From NCBI GenBank assembly GCA_030068145.1, contig JAPJBO010000543.1:1-64000 (forward strand): DNA of 64,000 nucleotides, given 5' to 3'. A program made the position numbers and the translations under genes. The notes beneath the pieces are model-generated. The model was not told where the DNA came from and searched no databases. It was given only the letters and a program-made list of their open reading frames with translations. Of the stretch, positions 31,530 to 42,130 are shown in pieces. Origin of the DNA: Diplonema papillatum (lineage: Eukaryota > Euglenozoa > Diplonemea > Diplonemida > Diplonemidae). Within the stretch, counting starts at the first letter, position 1. Each line of letters opens with the position of its first letter.

Positions 31530-32806
31530 CCCCCGTGAACATGTCACCCCCTTTTGTGCAAAAATCCGCTGGGGGGTGACATACTCAAGGGGGGTGACAT
31601 ACTTAAGGGTTTGCAGAGGTCATCTGAGCCTCGGCTGGGGGGAAACGTCCTTAGCAGCCCTTCTAGGACACGACCGAGGCAGAACGCTGGGCCCATGGCA
31701 AGGTACCAGATGCTGAAAGACCCGCCCGACTTCCAACCCCAGTTCCTCAGGACCCCCTGCCGGCAGGGAGACCCTGCCGACGCGCTGGACCTCAACGCAA
31801 CAAGCAGCAACAAGCTCGGACGACTGGGCATAACGCGTCGCAAGCCGAACCAATGTGCCACATTGACGATCGGACGCGTACAAAGCAGACCAGGCACGAA
31901 CGTGAAGAGAGTGATTGAACCGTTGCGCAAAGCAAACCAGTGGCATGAATGACGTAGGTGATACGTGATTGTCATCATATCCACTGCTCTCCTTCTCGCG
32001 CGCAGCAGACATAATGGCCGCTGTGTCCAGGCCGCTGCTTCCGGCTCAGCATTCGCTCAAACTTCTGCATTGAACGCCCCTCAGATTGCAAGTGCAAGAC
32101 ACTTGCAACAATTTTACAAACTTCCTTCTCCTGTTCACAGTCCGTGTACTTCAGCAAATCGTGTTGGCAAAATGATAACATTGCGAGGTCTGGATGTGTT
32201 TCGAAGTAGGTCGTTCCATCAGTTGCAGCCACCGGGAACAAGCCGAACAATCCACTCTCAAGAAGTTCCGATGCATCCTGATGGGTGTTTCCTTGAAATT
32301 TCTCAGGCATACACTTGCGGATTCGGGACAATATGGCGGACAGTGTTCCTGTCTCGACGTCTTGCTGAAGAAAAGTCGTGAGGTCGTTGCAAGCGTCATT
32401 CGCAACCGACGCAATGCGGTTGACCATGTTGTGCATTGAAGGAACCCTAGGATGGCCCCAATTAGCAGCTGTTGCCCAAGTTTTGAATCCCGCGAAACCT
32501 CTCATTTACAACGTTGTTGGCTGCTTCAAGACCACGTGTCACTTTGGCGGTCGCGCAAGCAACCAAAGAGGCGAGGATGACCGCTCTGATTGTAGTCTGC
32601 TGCTGTGCATGCTCACTGGTGCGGAAGGTGGCGGTGAAAGCGGAAAACTCACAAAAAAAAAAACCGTTCAAAAAAAAAAAAATTCCGCCGCAGGGCCACT
32701 CCCCACTGGGACAACAGGACAAACCTTGAGTATGTCACCCCCCCCTCTCAGGCCTTGGGGGGTGACATACTCAAGGGGTTTTTGGGGGGTGACATGTTCA
32801 CGGGGG
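31530..32806. mobile_element. 1.28-kb element with terminal and subterminal inverted repeats, carrying a USP relic
   Basis: The ends are inverted copies of CCCC-GTGAACATGTCAC-CCCC (left 31530-31551, right 32785-32806; core GTGAACATGTCAC perfect). Inside each end, subterminal motifs GGTGACATACTCAAGG and CTTGAGTATGTCACC recur in both orientations (31571-31612, 32726-32778), as in DNA transposons where they bind transposase. No transposase is visible. The cargo is a minus-strand ubiquitin protease relic and a small plus-strand ORF (31695-31952, 85 residues, no motif). Target-site duplication cannot be read because the borders are C/G homopolymers. Confidence 0.6.
31940..32512 (-). pseudogene. 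Decayed ubiquitin-specific protease, copy 2, inside the TIR element
   Basis: The minus strand reads FRGIQNLGNSC (Cys box with the catalytic Cys), then after a frameshift HPRVPSMHNMVNRIASVAND, KFQGNTHQDASELLE (QDAHE-like box), GHSGHYVCCAREGEQW (His box), and after another frameshift GYDDNHVSPTS (Asp-containing box). The order is correct for peptidase C19, but at least two frameshifts break it and the domain is short. It is not a recent copy of the relic at 30.1 kb, since their sequences differ widely. Confidence 0.75.
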
Positions 32807-33221
32807 GGGGGGTAGGTATACATGTTCCCCGGATGTTGCCCCACATTTTCCTCCCCAGATTGGCTGATTTTCGAGCCTCCAGATGAACATCGTACTTTTC
32901 ATGGACGGTTTACTGGGGAAATGCACTTCGCGTTTTTTTTTCCCAGATACCAATTTTATGAGATTTTCGGAATCATGGGTTTTGAGCTAAAAACCCATGA
33001 CACCACAAATACACGAAAAGAGACGGTCAGACGGTACCAAGAAGACAGACAGTCACCTACTGCGGCACCATACTGAGGAGGGCCTACCGTAAGTAAGGTA
33101 TGTGGACAATGGCCGAAACCACCAATGACCAACGATCAAGGTACCCACCGATCCTCTTACCTCGTGTAACCACCACTCTTACGACACTCAGAGCACAAAG
33201 AATATTTTCCCTTAACGACGA

Positions 33222-33292
33222 AGGTCACCCGGAGACTTTAAAACCCCGGAGTTTCAAGCGAACTTTCACTCTAAAAACCCACACCTTCCTCC
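33222..33292 (+). repeat. Family A repeat
   Basis: GGTCACCCGGAGACTTTAAA, then CCCCGGAGTTTCAAGCGAAC and TTTCACTCTAAAAA, very close to the 57-59 kb consensus. Confidence 0.8.
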
Positions 33293-33426
33293 CGAAAACA
33301 TCATTTTTGTAGGTGTAATGCCATATTTTGGACAGCTCGTGCATTTTGGCGACCTCTTTCACCATCCAAAAATCCACTTATGGTGGTGCCAGTCTATCTC
33401 AAGAGTTTGCAAATAATGCGGTGTGG

Positions 33427-33618
33427 AAGGTGGGATAGCTCAGGAAACTGCAAAACGCGCCATCTAGAGGGTGGGATAGCTCAGGAAATCGCAAAAATCG
33501 TCATCTGGGGGGTGGGATAGCTCGGGAAACCGCAAAAAAACGCGTTGTAGAGGGTGAGATAGCTCAGGAAGTTGCAAAAGGCACCATCTAGAGGGTGGGA
33601 TAGCTCGGGAAATCGCAA
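33427..33618. repeat. 41-bp minisatellite, array 1
   Basis: About five copies of GAGGGTGGGATAGCTCAGGA followed by ANNGCAAAAA and a variable tail. Confidence 0.85.
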
Positions 33619-33664
33619 AGTACGTGCGCTCGGCTAAGGCCGGCGCGTGGCGAGACTGGAGGCA

Positions 33665-34232
33665 GCAGTTAAAGTTCGGGGAACAGTAAAGTTCGGGTGA
33701 AGCTAAGTTCGGGCAAAGCTGGTGAAGCTGAGTTCGAGTGATGCTAAGTTCGGGCGTTGCTAAGCGCTCAGACTAAAAAACAGTTCGGGCACGAAGCGAA
33801 GTTCGGCCAGGGTGGTAAAGTCCGGGTGAAGCCAAGGTCGGTGCTCGTGCCCGGGGGGGGACACCCCCCCCGACCCACCGAGTGCGGGAAAAGTTCGGCG
33901 CTGGTACCCGGGTGGGCGCCCCCCCCGCCGCCCACCGGCGAAGCAAAAGTTCGGGCGCAGCTAAGTTCTGGTGAAGCTCAGTTCGGACGATAATAAGTTC
34001 GAGTGATGCTAAGTTCGGGCGGAGCTAAGTTCTGGTGAAGCAAAGTTCGGGCGCAGCTGAGTTCGGGCGAAGCAACGCTCGGGCGAAGCAACGCTCGGGC
34101 GAAGCAAAGTTCGGGCGAAGCAAAGTTCGGGCGCTGCAAAGTTCGGGCGATGCTAAATTCTGGTACGGGCGCAGCTGAGTTCGGACGAAGCAAAGTTCGC
34201 GCGAAGCTGAGTTCTGGTGAAGCAAAGTTCGG
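33665..34232. repeat. 14-15 bp minisatellite, second locus
   Basis: More than 20 degenerate units of AAGTTCGGGCGAAGC type, interrupted near 33850-33940 by a C/G-rich duplication (GGGACACCCCCC and GGGCGCCCCCCC). Same family as 2813-3125. Confidence 0.8.
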
Positions 34233-34234
34233 TT

Positions 34235-34480
34235 CTCGTAGCAAGTTTGGCCTGTGATGGCAAGCTCGGCCGCCCGACTCCGTTTCCCGGGGTGACCCAA
34301 ATACCGCGAGATACTGAGAAACTCCGCCAAAAACGCAATTTTCGGGCACATTTGACCCCGAAACGAACAAACCTCGAAAACAATCTTCGACCGGAAAAAT
34401 GTCAAGGGTGGGATTCGAACCCGGGCCTACCGGCCTGAAGGCCGACGCCCGCTCACTCTGCCACCCGTTTGCATTTTGGC
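34235..34480 (-). mobile_element. tRNA-derived SINE-like element, copy linked to minisatellite
   Basis: On the minus strand TGGCAGAGTGAGCGG resembles an A box and GGGTTCGAATCCCACC a B box, about 30 bases apart. They are followed by a body shared with 3130-3400 (TTTTTCCGGTCGAAGA, GGAGTTTCTCAGTATCTCGC) and then the minisatellite on the left. The acceptor and D stems do not pair, so it is not a functional tRNA. Confidence 0.65.
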
Positions 34481-34549
34481 AGGGGGAAAAAAAGCTAGCG
34501 TTGCACATCCCCCAGCTCCAAAAAAAAACAATACACTTTTGAGTGTAGA

Positions 34550-34615
34550 GAAAAGTGGGGTTGGCTCGAATAGAGGCTATTCACATTGCATGTTCATAGG
34601 ACCTCCAGTCTCGAA
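34550..34615 (+). repeat. Dispersed repeat family G
   Basis: AAAAGTGGGGTTGGCTCGAA and GACCTCCAGTCTCG, matching 6310-6365. Confidence 0.6.
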
Positions 34616-34618
34616 AAA

Positions 34619-35515
34619 CGCGTTCTAGAGGGTGGGATAGCTCATGAAATCGCAAAAAAACGCATTGTAGAGGGTGGGATAGCTCGGGAAACTGCAAAAA
34701 GCGCGTTGTAGAGGGCGGGATAGCTCAGGAAACCGCAAAAAACGCATTGTAGAGGGTGGGATAGCTCAGGAAGTTGCAAAAAGCGCGTTGTAGAGGGTGG
34801 GATAGCTCGGAAAATTGCAAAAAGCGTGTCCTAGAGGGTGGGATAGCTCAGGAAATCGCAAAAAACGCATTGTAGAGGGTGGGATAGCTCAGGAAGTTGC
34901 AAAAAGCGCGTTGTAGAGGGTGGGATAGCTCAGGAAGTTGCAAAAGGCCCATCTAGAGGGTGGGATAGCTCGGGAAATCGCAAAAAACGCGTTGTAGAGG
35001 GTGGGATAGCTCAGGAAATCGCACAAAACGCGTTGTAGAGGGTGGGATAGCTCAGGAAGTTGCAAAAAGCGCGTTGTAGAGGGTGGGATAGCTCAGGAAA
35101 TCGCAAGAATCGTCACCTGGAGGGTGGGATAGCTCGGGAAATTGCAAAAAACGCGTTCCAGAGGGTGGGATAGCTCGGGAAACTGCAAAAAGCGCGTTGT
35201 AGAGGGTGGGATAGCTCGGAAAATTGCAAAAAGCGTGTCCTAGAGGGTGGGATAGGTCAGGAAGTTGCAAAAGCGCGTTGTAGAGGGTGGGATAGCTCAG
35301 GAAGTCGCAAAAATCGTCATCTGGAGGGTGGGATAGCTCGGGAAATTGCAAAAAACGCATTGTAGAGGGTGGGATAGTTCAGGAAATCGCAAAAGGCGCC
35401 ATCTAGAGGGTGGGATAGCTCGGGAAACTGCAAAAAGCGCGTTGTAGAGGGTGGGATAGCACGGAAAGTTTCAAAAAGCGCGTCCTAGAGGGTGGGATAG
35501 CTCGGAAGATCGCAA
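34619..35515. repeat. 41-bp minisatellite, array 2
   Basis: About 22 copies of the same unit as array 1 (GAGGGTGGGATAGCTCAGGA, GCAAAAAGCGCGTTGTA). Variant subtypes alternate (GCGTTGTAG, ATCTAG, GTCCTAG), suggesting higher-order expansion. Confidence 0.9.
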
Positions 35516-36096
35516 CACGACTTTGCCGAAGGCATGATACAGTGACAAAAGAAGAGTCTCAAATTAGTGCCCTCGAGTCCTTGTATCTGAGCCAGCTCTT
35601 GGAGTTAGCCAAAGTGTGTGAAGCAGCTCCGCCAACTCAACGTTCGAAGAAGGATGTCCTGGTCGAGTTGCTGAGTCCTCACTTTGGAGAGCTCGAAGAA
35701 GAAGTTCGAACCATGATGGCAAAGAACGAGCAGTCTCGGGGCGAAGCAAAATAACAGAAGAAGCGTGCCCGTGCCTCGCAGGGCCCGTCCTCCCCCTTAC
35801 CGAGGAGGAAGCGAACTACGCCGGGAAGCCCCTTTGAAAACGTGCCCTGTTCTGTCCCTTGGCTTTTGGTGGTTTGCGAAAGAGCCGGCTCTTGCATGGC
35901 ATGCTACTTATCGAGGCATCCGGAAAACGATGTGACACAGAAAACGGCCGGCTAGGTCTTCCTTGTACGGCATGGAAACCATTATTTAGCAAGCCGGCAA
36001 TAAGAAACTGCGGCAAAAAAGCCATTTTCTCCAGAATTCCAGTTCCATATTCCTCAAATAGCCAACTTCGTTTCGTTTCTCCGAAAATTTGGTCTA

Positions 36097-36645
36097 GCAT
36101 CTCCCTCGAATGCGCGATTAGATCTACTTTCCTGTGAAGTTCCCTTTTTTCCATGGTAATCGCCCAGGAGACACTGCGCCGAGCAGGAAGTTTTTGAGAA
36201 GATGTTCGATCCGAGGGCTGAACCACCTTCCTACCACTCTAACTACTCCACAGTCGTGTTTTTTGGGGGTTTTTGCATGAAGCATCTCCTCGGATGCGTG
36301 ATTAGATCTATTTTCCTGTGAAATTCCCCTTTTTCCATGGTAATTGCCCAGGGGACACTGTGCCGAGCAGGAGATTTTTGAGAAGATGTTCGATCCGAGG
36401 GCTGAACCACCTTCCTACCACCCTAACTACTCCACAGTCGTATTTTTTGGGGGGTTTGCATGAAGCATCTCCCTCGAATGCGCGATTAGATCTACTTTCC
36501 TGTGAAATTCCCCTTTTTCCATGGTAATTGCCCAGGGGACACTGTGCCGAGCTGGAAATTCTTTGAGAAGGTGTTCGATCCGAGGGCTGAACCACCTTCC
36601 TACCACCCTAGCTACTCCACAGTAGTGTTTTCGGGGGTTTTGCAT
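36097..36645. repeat. Three tandem copies of a ~184-bp unit
   Basis: CATCTCCCTCGAATGCGCGA recurs at about 36098, 36282 and 36467. Each unit also has TTTTCCATGGTAATTGCCCA or a variant, GTTCGATCCGAGGGCTGAAC and ACTCCACAGTCGT. Confidence 0.85.
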
Positions 36646-38140
36646 GATTTCCAGCTGAAACGCGGTAAAAAAGCCCTCATAATTTTTGTCCCAAATTGCC
36701 CCATTGTAGCTTGCCTTGCGTGGGCCCCCCTAAAATATGTTCAAAAAACGGTGTTCGAAGTAAATATAGGCGGGGAGTGTGGTGTTTGTAGCAGTGCTGA
36801 AGATGCTGGAAGGCTGCTGAGCCTCCGCTGCTGAGACCCAGCCGCTGCCGTTCAATTGTATTCAGCTTCGGGTAGGCAGGTTGCAGCTACCACTGTGCTT
36901 CATTACCGGGCCAAGGTCCTGTTTGGCAGTTGAGTAACCCACACGAGCTGAGAGTGGTCCACACATGATAAAGGGGGGGCGGAATTATTTTGCCCAAATT
37001 TTCTGTCGCGCCTTCGGCGCGATGTTGCTAAAAATAACGCTAAAAATGTTGTTGTAAGCACGGCGGTGCAGTAGCAGATACACCAAAACCGTGGACCTAT
37101 TATCATAGGGAACCTCTAGACCACAATAAACGCTAGAAAATAGGTCCCCAGGTCCACCCCTTCAGCCTGACGAGACTGTCTGTTTACGATTTTGACTGTT
37201 TTGGGAGCGCGTCCCCATAATACATCGCGTCTCAATAATATTATGGCACCCAACCCCACAGGGAACCCAGAAGCATTCGGAAAAAACCCGAAAAGCTTGA
37301 TCCAGACTGGTTGTCGCCAAAATGACGGGGTGACCCATAAAGGGCCCAAGAAGACCCCTCTTTCGCCGAACGAAGTTGTGGAGATATGTCGGCTCCGCCC
37401 CCAAGATGCCGTACATCGGGGAAAACGGCACCGAAACACCGCCCAAAACCACCCCATAGTAACAGTCTAAATCTGCAAACCCCGGAAGCCGTCAAACTAA
37501 TACCCTGAAGGAAACCAAAAAAAAACATACCAGGGGAGCGCACACTTGCATCCCGGCCCCCCTCACCTGCCCACAAAACTCATTCGTCACTTAGTTTTTT
37601 TGCCTCTCGTGTGTGCACGCGACGCGGTCCCCGGACGTTGCGTGCCCACCCGAGCGAAGATTCAGTGCAGCGCGACCTTCGGTTGCTGCTCACAACACTG
37701 CTCCTCACGCACTACGCATACTCAAGAGAAGCGTTTTCTGCACCAACGTTAAGAAGGCTGCAAGGTAGTCCGTTAAACTGGACCCGCAGCACGTCGCACG
37801 AGGCAGACAGAGTTCGCAGGAAGTAACCAGCCGTTGGGGCCGTAGTTCCCCGCGGCCGTTTCCGGCAGCAGAAAAAGGTGCCAGCGACCCGCCTTCGGTG
37901 TGTGTGGCACTCGGGGGGCCGCAACCTTTTTGTGTGTCGCATCCCTTCGTTCTCGGGCGCGGTCAGAGAAACCTGTGGAGGGGGGAGGAGACAACTCTCA
38001 GCTCGACGACCGCGTTGTCCGTTGCCGTTTGAAGAAGAAAAAAAAACGGCAAAGAGGCGCGGGGGGGGGGGGGGGGGGGGCAAGCCGTGAGTGTGCGCGC
38101 GCAGCCCCCACCCCTGTCTGCGGCGGGGCCGAGCGCCTGA
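36646..38140. other. Intergenic region upstream of the F-box gene
   Basis: No gene supported. A 20-G run (about 38061-38080) lies 60 bases before the start codon of the next gene. Confidence 0.5.
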
Positions 38141-40785
38141 ATGTCGGCCCAATGGAGCCAGGAGGTTGATTCGGAAGGGTCGGACACGCCGCGGAGCAAG
38201 GGGAGCCCGAACAACGGGCAGAACGGCGTGCGGGCGCCGTCGCCGACGCTGCTGAGCCCCGGCGGCGAGCGGCGGCAGTTCGAGGAGCTCGCCCGCGGCG
38301 GGGCGAAGGCGAAGCGGGAGGACGTGATCGTGAAGCGGCCGCCGCCGTACCGGGCGGCGGAGGAGATCAACGTGACGGTCACGGCGGTCTCGCTGCTCGA
38401 GTGCCTGCTCGCCGACATGGCGAAGCGGAAGGTCAACCCCGTGGTGCACCTGGCGGTGGCGGGCGCGGATGACTACCGGATCAGCATCCCGTCGGTGCTG
38501 CGGCAGCTGGCCGCGCAGTGCCCGCCGGACATGCTGCTGATCCCGACCAACACGCTCGCGAAGCTGCCGAACGAGCTGCTGCTGACCGTCTTCTCGTACC
38601 TGCCGCCGGCCGAGACGCAGCAGTGCGAGGAGGTCTGCACGCGGTGGCATCGGCTCGCGAGCACGGCGCAGGCGTGGCGCAACCTCTGCGTCAGCTCCTG
38701 GCCCCGCTTCACCGAGATCCGCGACCACGAGATCACCCGCCAAGGCACAGCGGCGACCCCCCTGTGGTGGAAGCGCGCGTACTGCGCCAAGATGAAGGCC
38801 GAGAAGCTGTGGTTCCGAGACCAGCCGTATGCCGCGCTTTGGCGTTTTTTTTTTGTCTTCCAATTTGCGGTGGGCGGGACATATGACACGCGACAGTCTT
38901 AAATGGGCGTCTAAAAGTGCGGAAGACAACGGACGTTCATCGTCGGAAACTTAATTTGTGCGCACTTCCTTTCCCGTTTTCACATTTCTTCGCTCTTAGT
39001 CTAACGGTAGCGGGGCTGCCGTCGATTGATTACTGTTCTTGACAGATTGCATTTTATACAAAAGTTCACCCGCCGGATACTACCTTTTTTGAGGCTGCAA
39101 ATTTTGACAGTCTTGCAACACGGGTTGGGGAGTATTCATTGTGCAACAACAAAGGTGGTCCACTCGAGGTGGCTATACTTAAAAACAAACACCCTGCGTG
39201 TAAATACATATTCCCGTTGCTGAACGTCACCATGAGACTCTTCAAGCCCGGAGTTTCAAGCGAACCCTCACCCCGCAGTGCCTCGAAGCCGCAGGTGCTG
39301 CTCTCCCAGCAGAACGGCATCCACTCGATTCAATTCGACGACAACGTCCTCATGACCGGCTCCGGGAACTCGCACGAGATCTGCGTGTGGGAGCTGAAGG
39401 CCGACGCTTGCCTCGAGCCGGTCACGAGCTACCGCGGGCACCAAGGCGCGGTGACGACGCTGCAGTTCGACTCCGAGCGGGTATGCGCATCTCCATTGTT
39501 TTTTTGTGGGTTAACTAAGCAATTAGCTAAAAATACCGTCTGCGTCCCTTTCACTACCCGACTCCCGGCCTCAATGGTTCAACCGGAGACTATAAACGGA
39601 CTTCGATGCAACAAGCGTCCGAATCTCAAAGAAGGACACACGCAGACAAAACTAAGCCAAAACTGAGCGTAAGCGCTCATCACGCACCACCCGCAATCGG
39701 AAACTGTAGCCGCTGCGTCGTTCTTTTTTATGGGAACAAGCTTGCTTGTCTATAATATTATCAAAAAAGTGTCGGATGGCAGCGTGCTGTGTTATATCAC
39801 TCAAAACAGGGTTTACACACGTGCACACAAAAGTGCCCTGTTAGTGCACTAAACAAAGCAAATCCGCCCCCTCCTGCATGACAGCACGTGCTGCGATGCT
39901 TATTTGTTACCCTGGCACACCAAAGGAGGACCCGCCTTCCGCAGGGTGTGCCGAAACCACCAACGAGCAACAGCAGCGGTGCGATACTCGCCATCCTTCA
40001 GAAGACCCTGCGTATAAAGAACATTGCCATTGCTGAGCGTCACTTTTGGGGGAAATGTTTAGCCCATACTTGAATGTCGGAAGAATCGCGTACCCACCCC
40101 GCAGGTCGTTTCGGGGTCGTTGGACAGCACGATTCGGATCTGGAACCGGAGGAAGAACACCGAGCGCGACTCGATCGAGCTGACCGGGCACCGGGATAAA
40201 GTGTGGTGTCTGCACTACGCGAACAACCGCCTGGTCAGCGGCAGCAGCGACAAGACGATCCTGGTGTGGGACATGGACAAGGGGGAGTACATCTGCGCCC
40301 TGCGCGACCACCGGACGTCGATCAGCTGCGTGCGGATGGACGGGACGACGGTCATCAGCGGCAGCGCCGGGAACAGCCTCCGCGTGTGGGACGTCGGTAA
40401 CGGGGGGGTGTGCACGGCGAAGCTGAGGGGGCACGAGAAGGGGGTCTTCAGCGTCCAGTTCGACGACGCGAAGATCGTCTCCGGGTCACTGGACTGCACC
40501 ATCCGCGTGTGGGACCGGCGGCTGGACTACAAGAGCATCAAGGTGCTCCACGCGGCCGACGACGAAGGGCCGGACGCGAAGGCCGGCATCATCTGCTGCT
40601 CGTACGACGACACCAAAATCGTGTCCGGCGGGGCGGACCACGTCGTCAAGGTGTGGGACATGCGCATGTGGCGCCGCGTGCACACCTGGGAGGGACACAC
40701 CCACTGGATCACTTCGATGCAGTTCGACGAGGGCAAGCTGATCACCGGGTCCAGGGACAAGTCTGTCATGCTCTGGAAGGTCTAG
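38141..40785 (+). CDS. F-box/WD40-repeat protein, three exons (SCF substrate receptor)
   Basis: Probable substrate-recognition subunit of an SCF ubiquitin ligase: the F-box binds Skp1 and the WD40 propeller binds substrate. Exons by phase: 38141-38826, 39279-39480, 40105-40785 (1569 nt, 522 residues). The F-box is at about 138-180 (LAKLPNELLLTVFSYLPP ... CEEVCTRWHRLA). Seven WD40 blades follow, for example VVSGSLDSTIRIW, RLVSGSSDKTILVWD, VISGSAGNSLRVWD, KIVSGSLDCTIRVWD, KIVSGGADHVVKVWD and KLITGSRDKSVMLWK. The exon 1-2 join (phase 2) gives RDQPASKPQVLL, and the exon 2-3 join (phase 0) gives FDSERVVSGSLD, completing a blade. Both donors are GTATGC and both acceptors CCCCGCAG. The N-terminal 45 residues are Ser/Pro-rich. 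Architecture resembles FBXW7 or beta-TrCP, but orthology cannot be set from sequence alone. Confidence 0.92.
39225..39278 (+). repeat. Family A repeat at the 3' end of F-box gene intron 1
   Basis: ACGTCACCATGAGACTCTTC then AAGCCCGGAGTTTCAAGCGA runs into the acceptor CCCCGCAG at 39278. A weaker copy is inside intron 2 (39575-39605, TTCAACCGGAGACTATAAAC). Confidence 0.65.
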
Positions 40786-41179
40786 TTCGCCGAGCTCAGT
40801 GTCACCGCTGCTGGTGCACCTGGCGACCTTCTATGAACCGATATGTCGCTCCATAGAAAGACCGCGGCAGGTTGTAGTCACTTCCAGTTGGCCTACCCCT
40901 GCTTCACCTGGCGCAGAGGGACCGCGGTCTGGATCCAGTTTAGCCTACTCCTGCTGCACTGGCGACCTCTTCTTTGAACCGACCGGTCGCTCCGAGGGAC
41001 CGGTCCGGCCATGGGAAACGTGTGGCAACCGTTGACGTTCGGCAGCAAAACTCTCGCAACCCCCCTCGTGCGGAACCCCGGGGGTTTAAGCCGCAGCAAA
41101 CGCTGTTTGACCCACACCCACGCCACGTGGTCGCACTTCCGTGAAGGGAGGCACCACGTCAAAACGGGTACCCGTGACA

Positions 41180-41240
41180 CACCCCCAGGCAGATTGTTGA
41201 GCACATGCCATTCCAAGAACGTTCTTGTATCTCCCCACTC
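41180..41240 (+). repeat. Family C repeat piece
   Basis: TTGAGCACATGCCATTCCAA then GAACGTTCTTGTATCTCCCC. Confidence 0.65.
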
Positions 41241-41259
41241 CCCACCAACTAAGGTCTCT

Positions 41260-41340
41260 CGAAGGACTTGATGTTAAAATCAAAACACACAGGAGAGGCA
41301 AGCCTCAGCCCAAGCACTAAACTAAGATTTCCCCATCCCC
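41260..41340 (+). repeat. Family B repeat piece
   Basis: GACTTGATGTTAAAATCAAA, AGGAGAGGCAAGCC and CACTAAACTAAGATTTCCCC. Confidence 0.6.
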
Positions 41341-41699
41341 ACCCCACGCGAAGATCCCTCGCTTCCCCGGTTGATTCCACCAGAGTACTTGTGAGGTAAG
41401 GTGGCGCGTGCCCGCTTCAAACGCATCGCGGAACTGTCTAAGCAGCGACACCTTCACACAGCCAGAGATGAACTGGAGCGTGAAACACCTGCCACAGGCT
41501 TTTGCAAGAAAAGCACACGCTCTGATAGAGTCATAGCCCGATGCTTGGCAGGCACCAGGGGTGCACAGAAAATAACCACCGCTGGGTACACATCCAAACC
41601 GCCTTTGACCGGTTGCCTCATCAAGCATCAACCAGCACCGTTACCTTCGCCTCGGAAGGGCGAGCTCCCCCACCCACCCCCTCCCCCCACCAACCAAAA

Positions 41700-41825
41700 G
41701 TCGTGCTTGCACCGGAACAGGACCGAACCTCACCATCCAGAGAACCCCCACTCGCGAGCTCTTACCTGCTGGCATGTTTTGCGCTGACGCGAAATCCGAG
41801 ACGAGGTGCCTACAACACCCTGCAC
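41700..41825 (+). repeat. Dispersed repeat family E, copy 2
   Basis: TGCTTGCACCGGAACAGGAC, CATCCAGAGAACCC and ACGAGGTGCCTACAACACC, matching 31200-31330. Confidence 0.65.
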
Positions 41826-42044
41826 ACAAAAGCAACAGTCTAGAAAAGAGAACCAGAATGTCCCTACAAGAAGTGGATTCCTTGCTCGCGGAGTCTTGCA
41901 CGGTGGAGTCCAGCCTCAGTTCAAACCTGAGTTGAAAAAGCGGGTGTCACACCCGCTTTTCGAGTGTGCGTTGTCTAGAGTGTGCTTTCTATCTCCTTCT
42001 GAGGCCGGACTTCACCGTGTGCGCTCCTGTATCTCATTTTCCTT

Positions 42045-42130
42045 TTCGATGAAGACTTGATGCCATCATCAAGTCTTCACGCACATGCATGATCATCATG
42101 GTCCTGCCCGAGCGTTAAACTACGATTCGC
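42045..42130 (+). repeat. Family B repeat piece
   Basis: GAAGACTTGATGCCATCATC then AAGTCTTC forms an inverted repeat, followed by CATGCATGATCATC and GCGTTAAACTACGATT. Confidence 0.55.

Noticed and set aside
34398..34465. tRNA gene on the minus strand
   Set aside because: A- and B-box-like motifs are present, but acceptor and D stems do not pair and the T stem has only three pairs; better explained as a SINE head.
34619..35515. CRISPR-like regular repeats
   Set aside because: Units are contiguous 41-bp tandem repeats with no unique spacers, in a eukaryotic nuclear context.
35542..35754. Short 70-codon frame with a SAP-like pattern (LLELAKVCEAAP, KKDVLVELL)
   Set aside because: No ATG, only weak resemblance, and surrounded by repeats; could be a gag or exon relic but cannot be supported.
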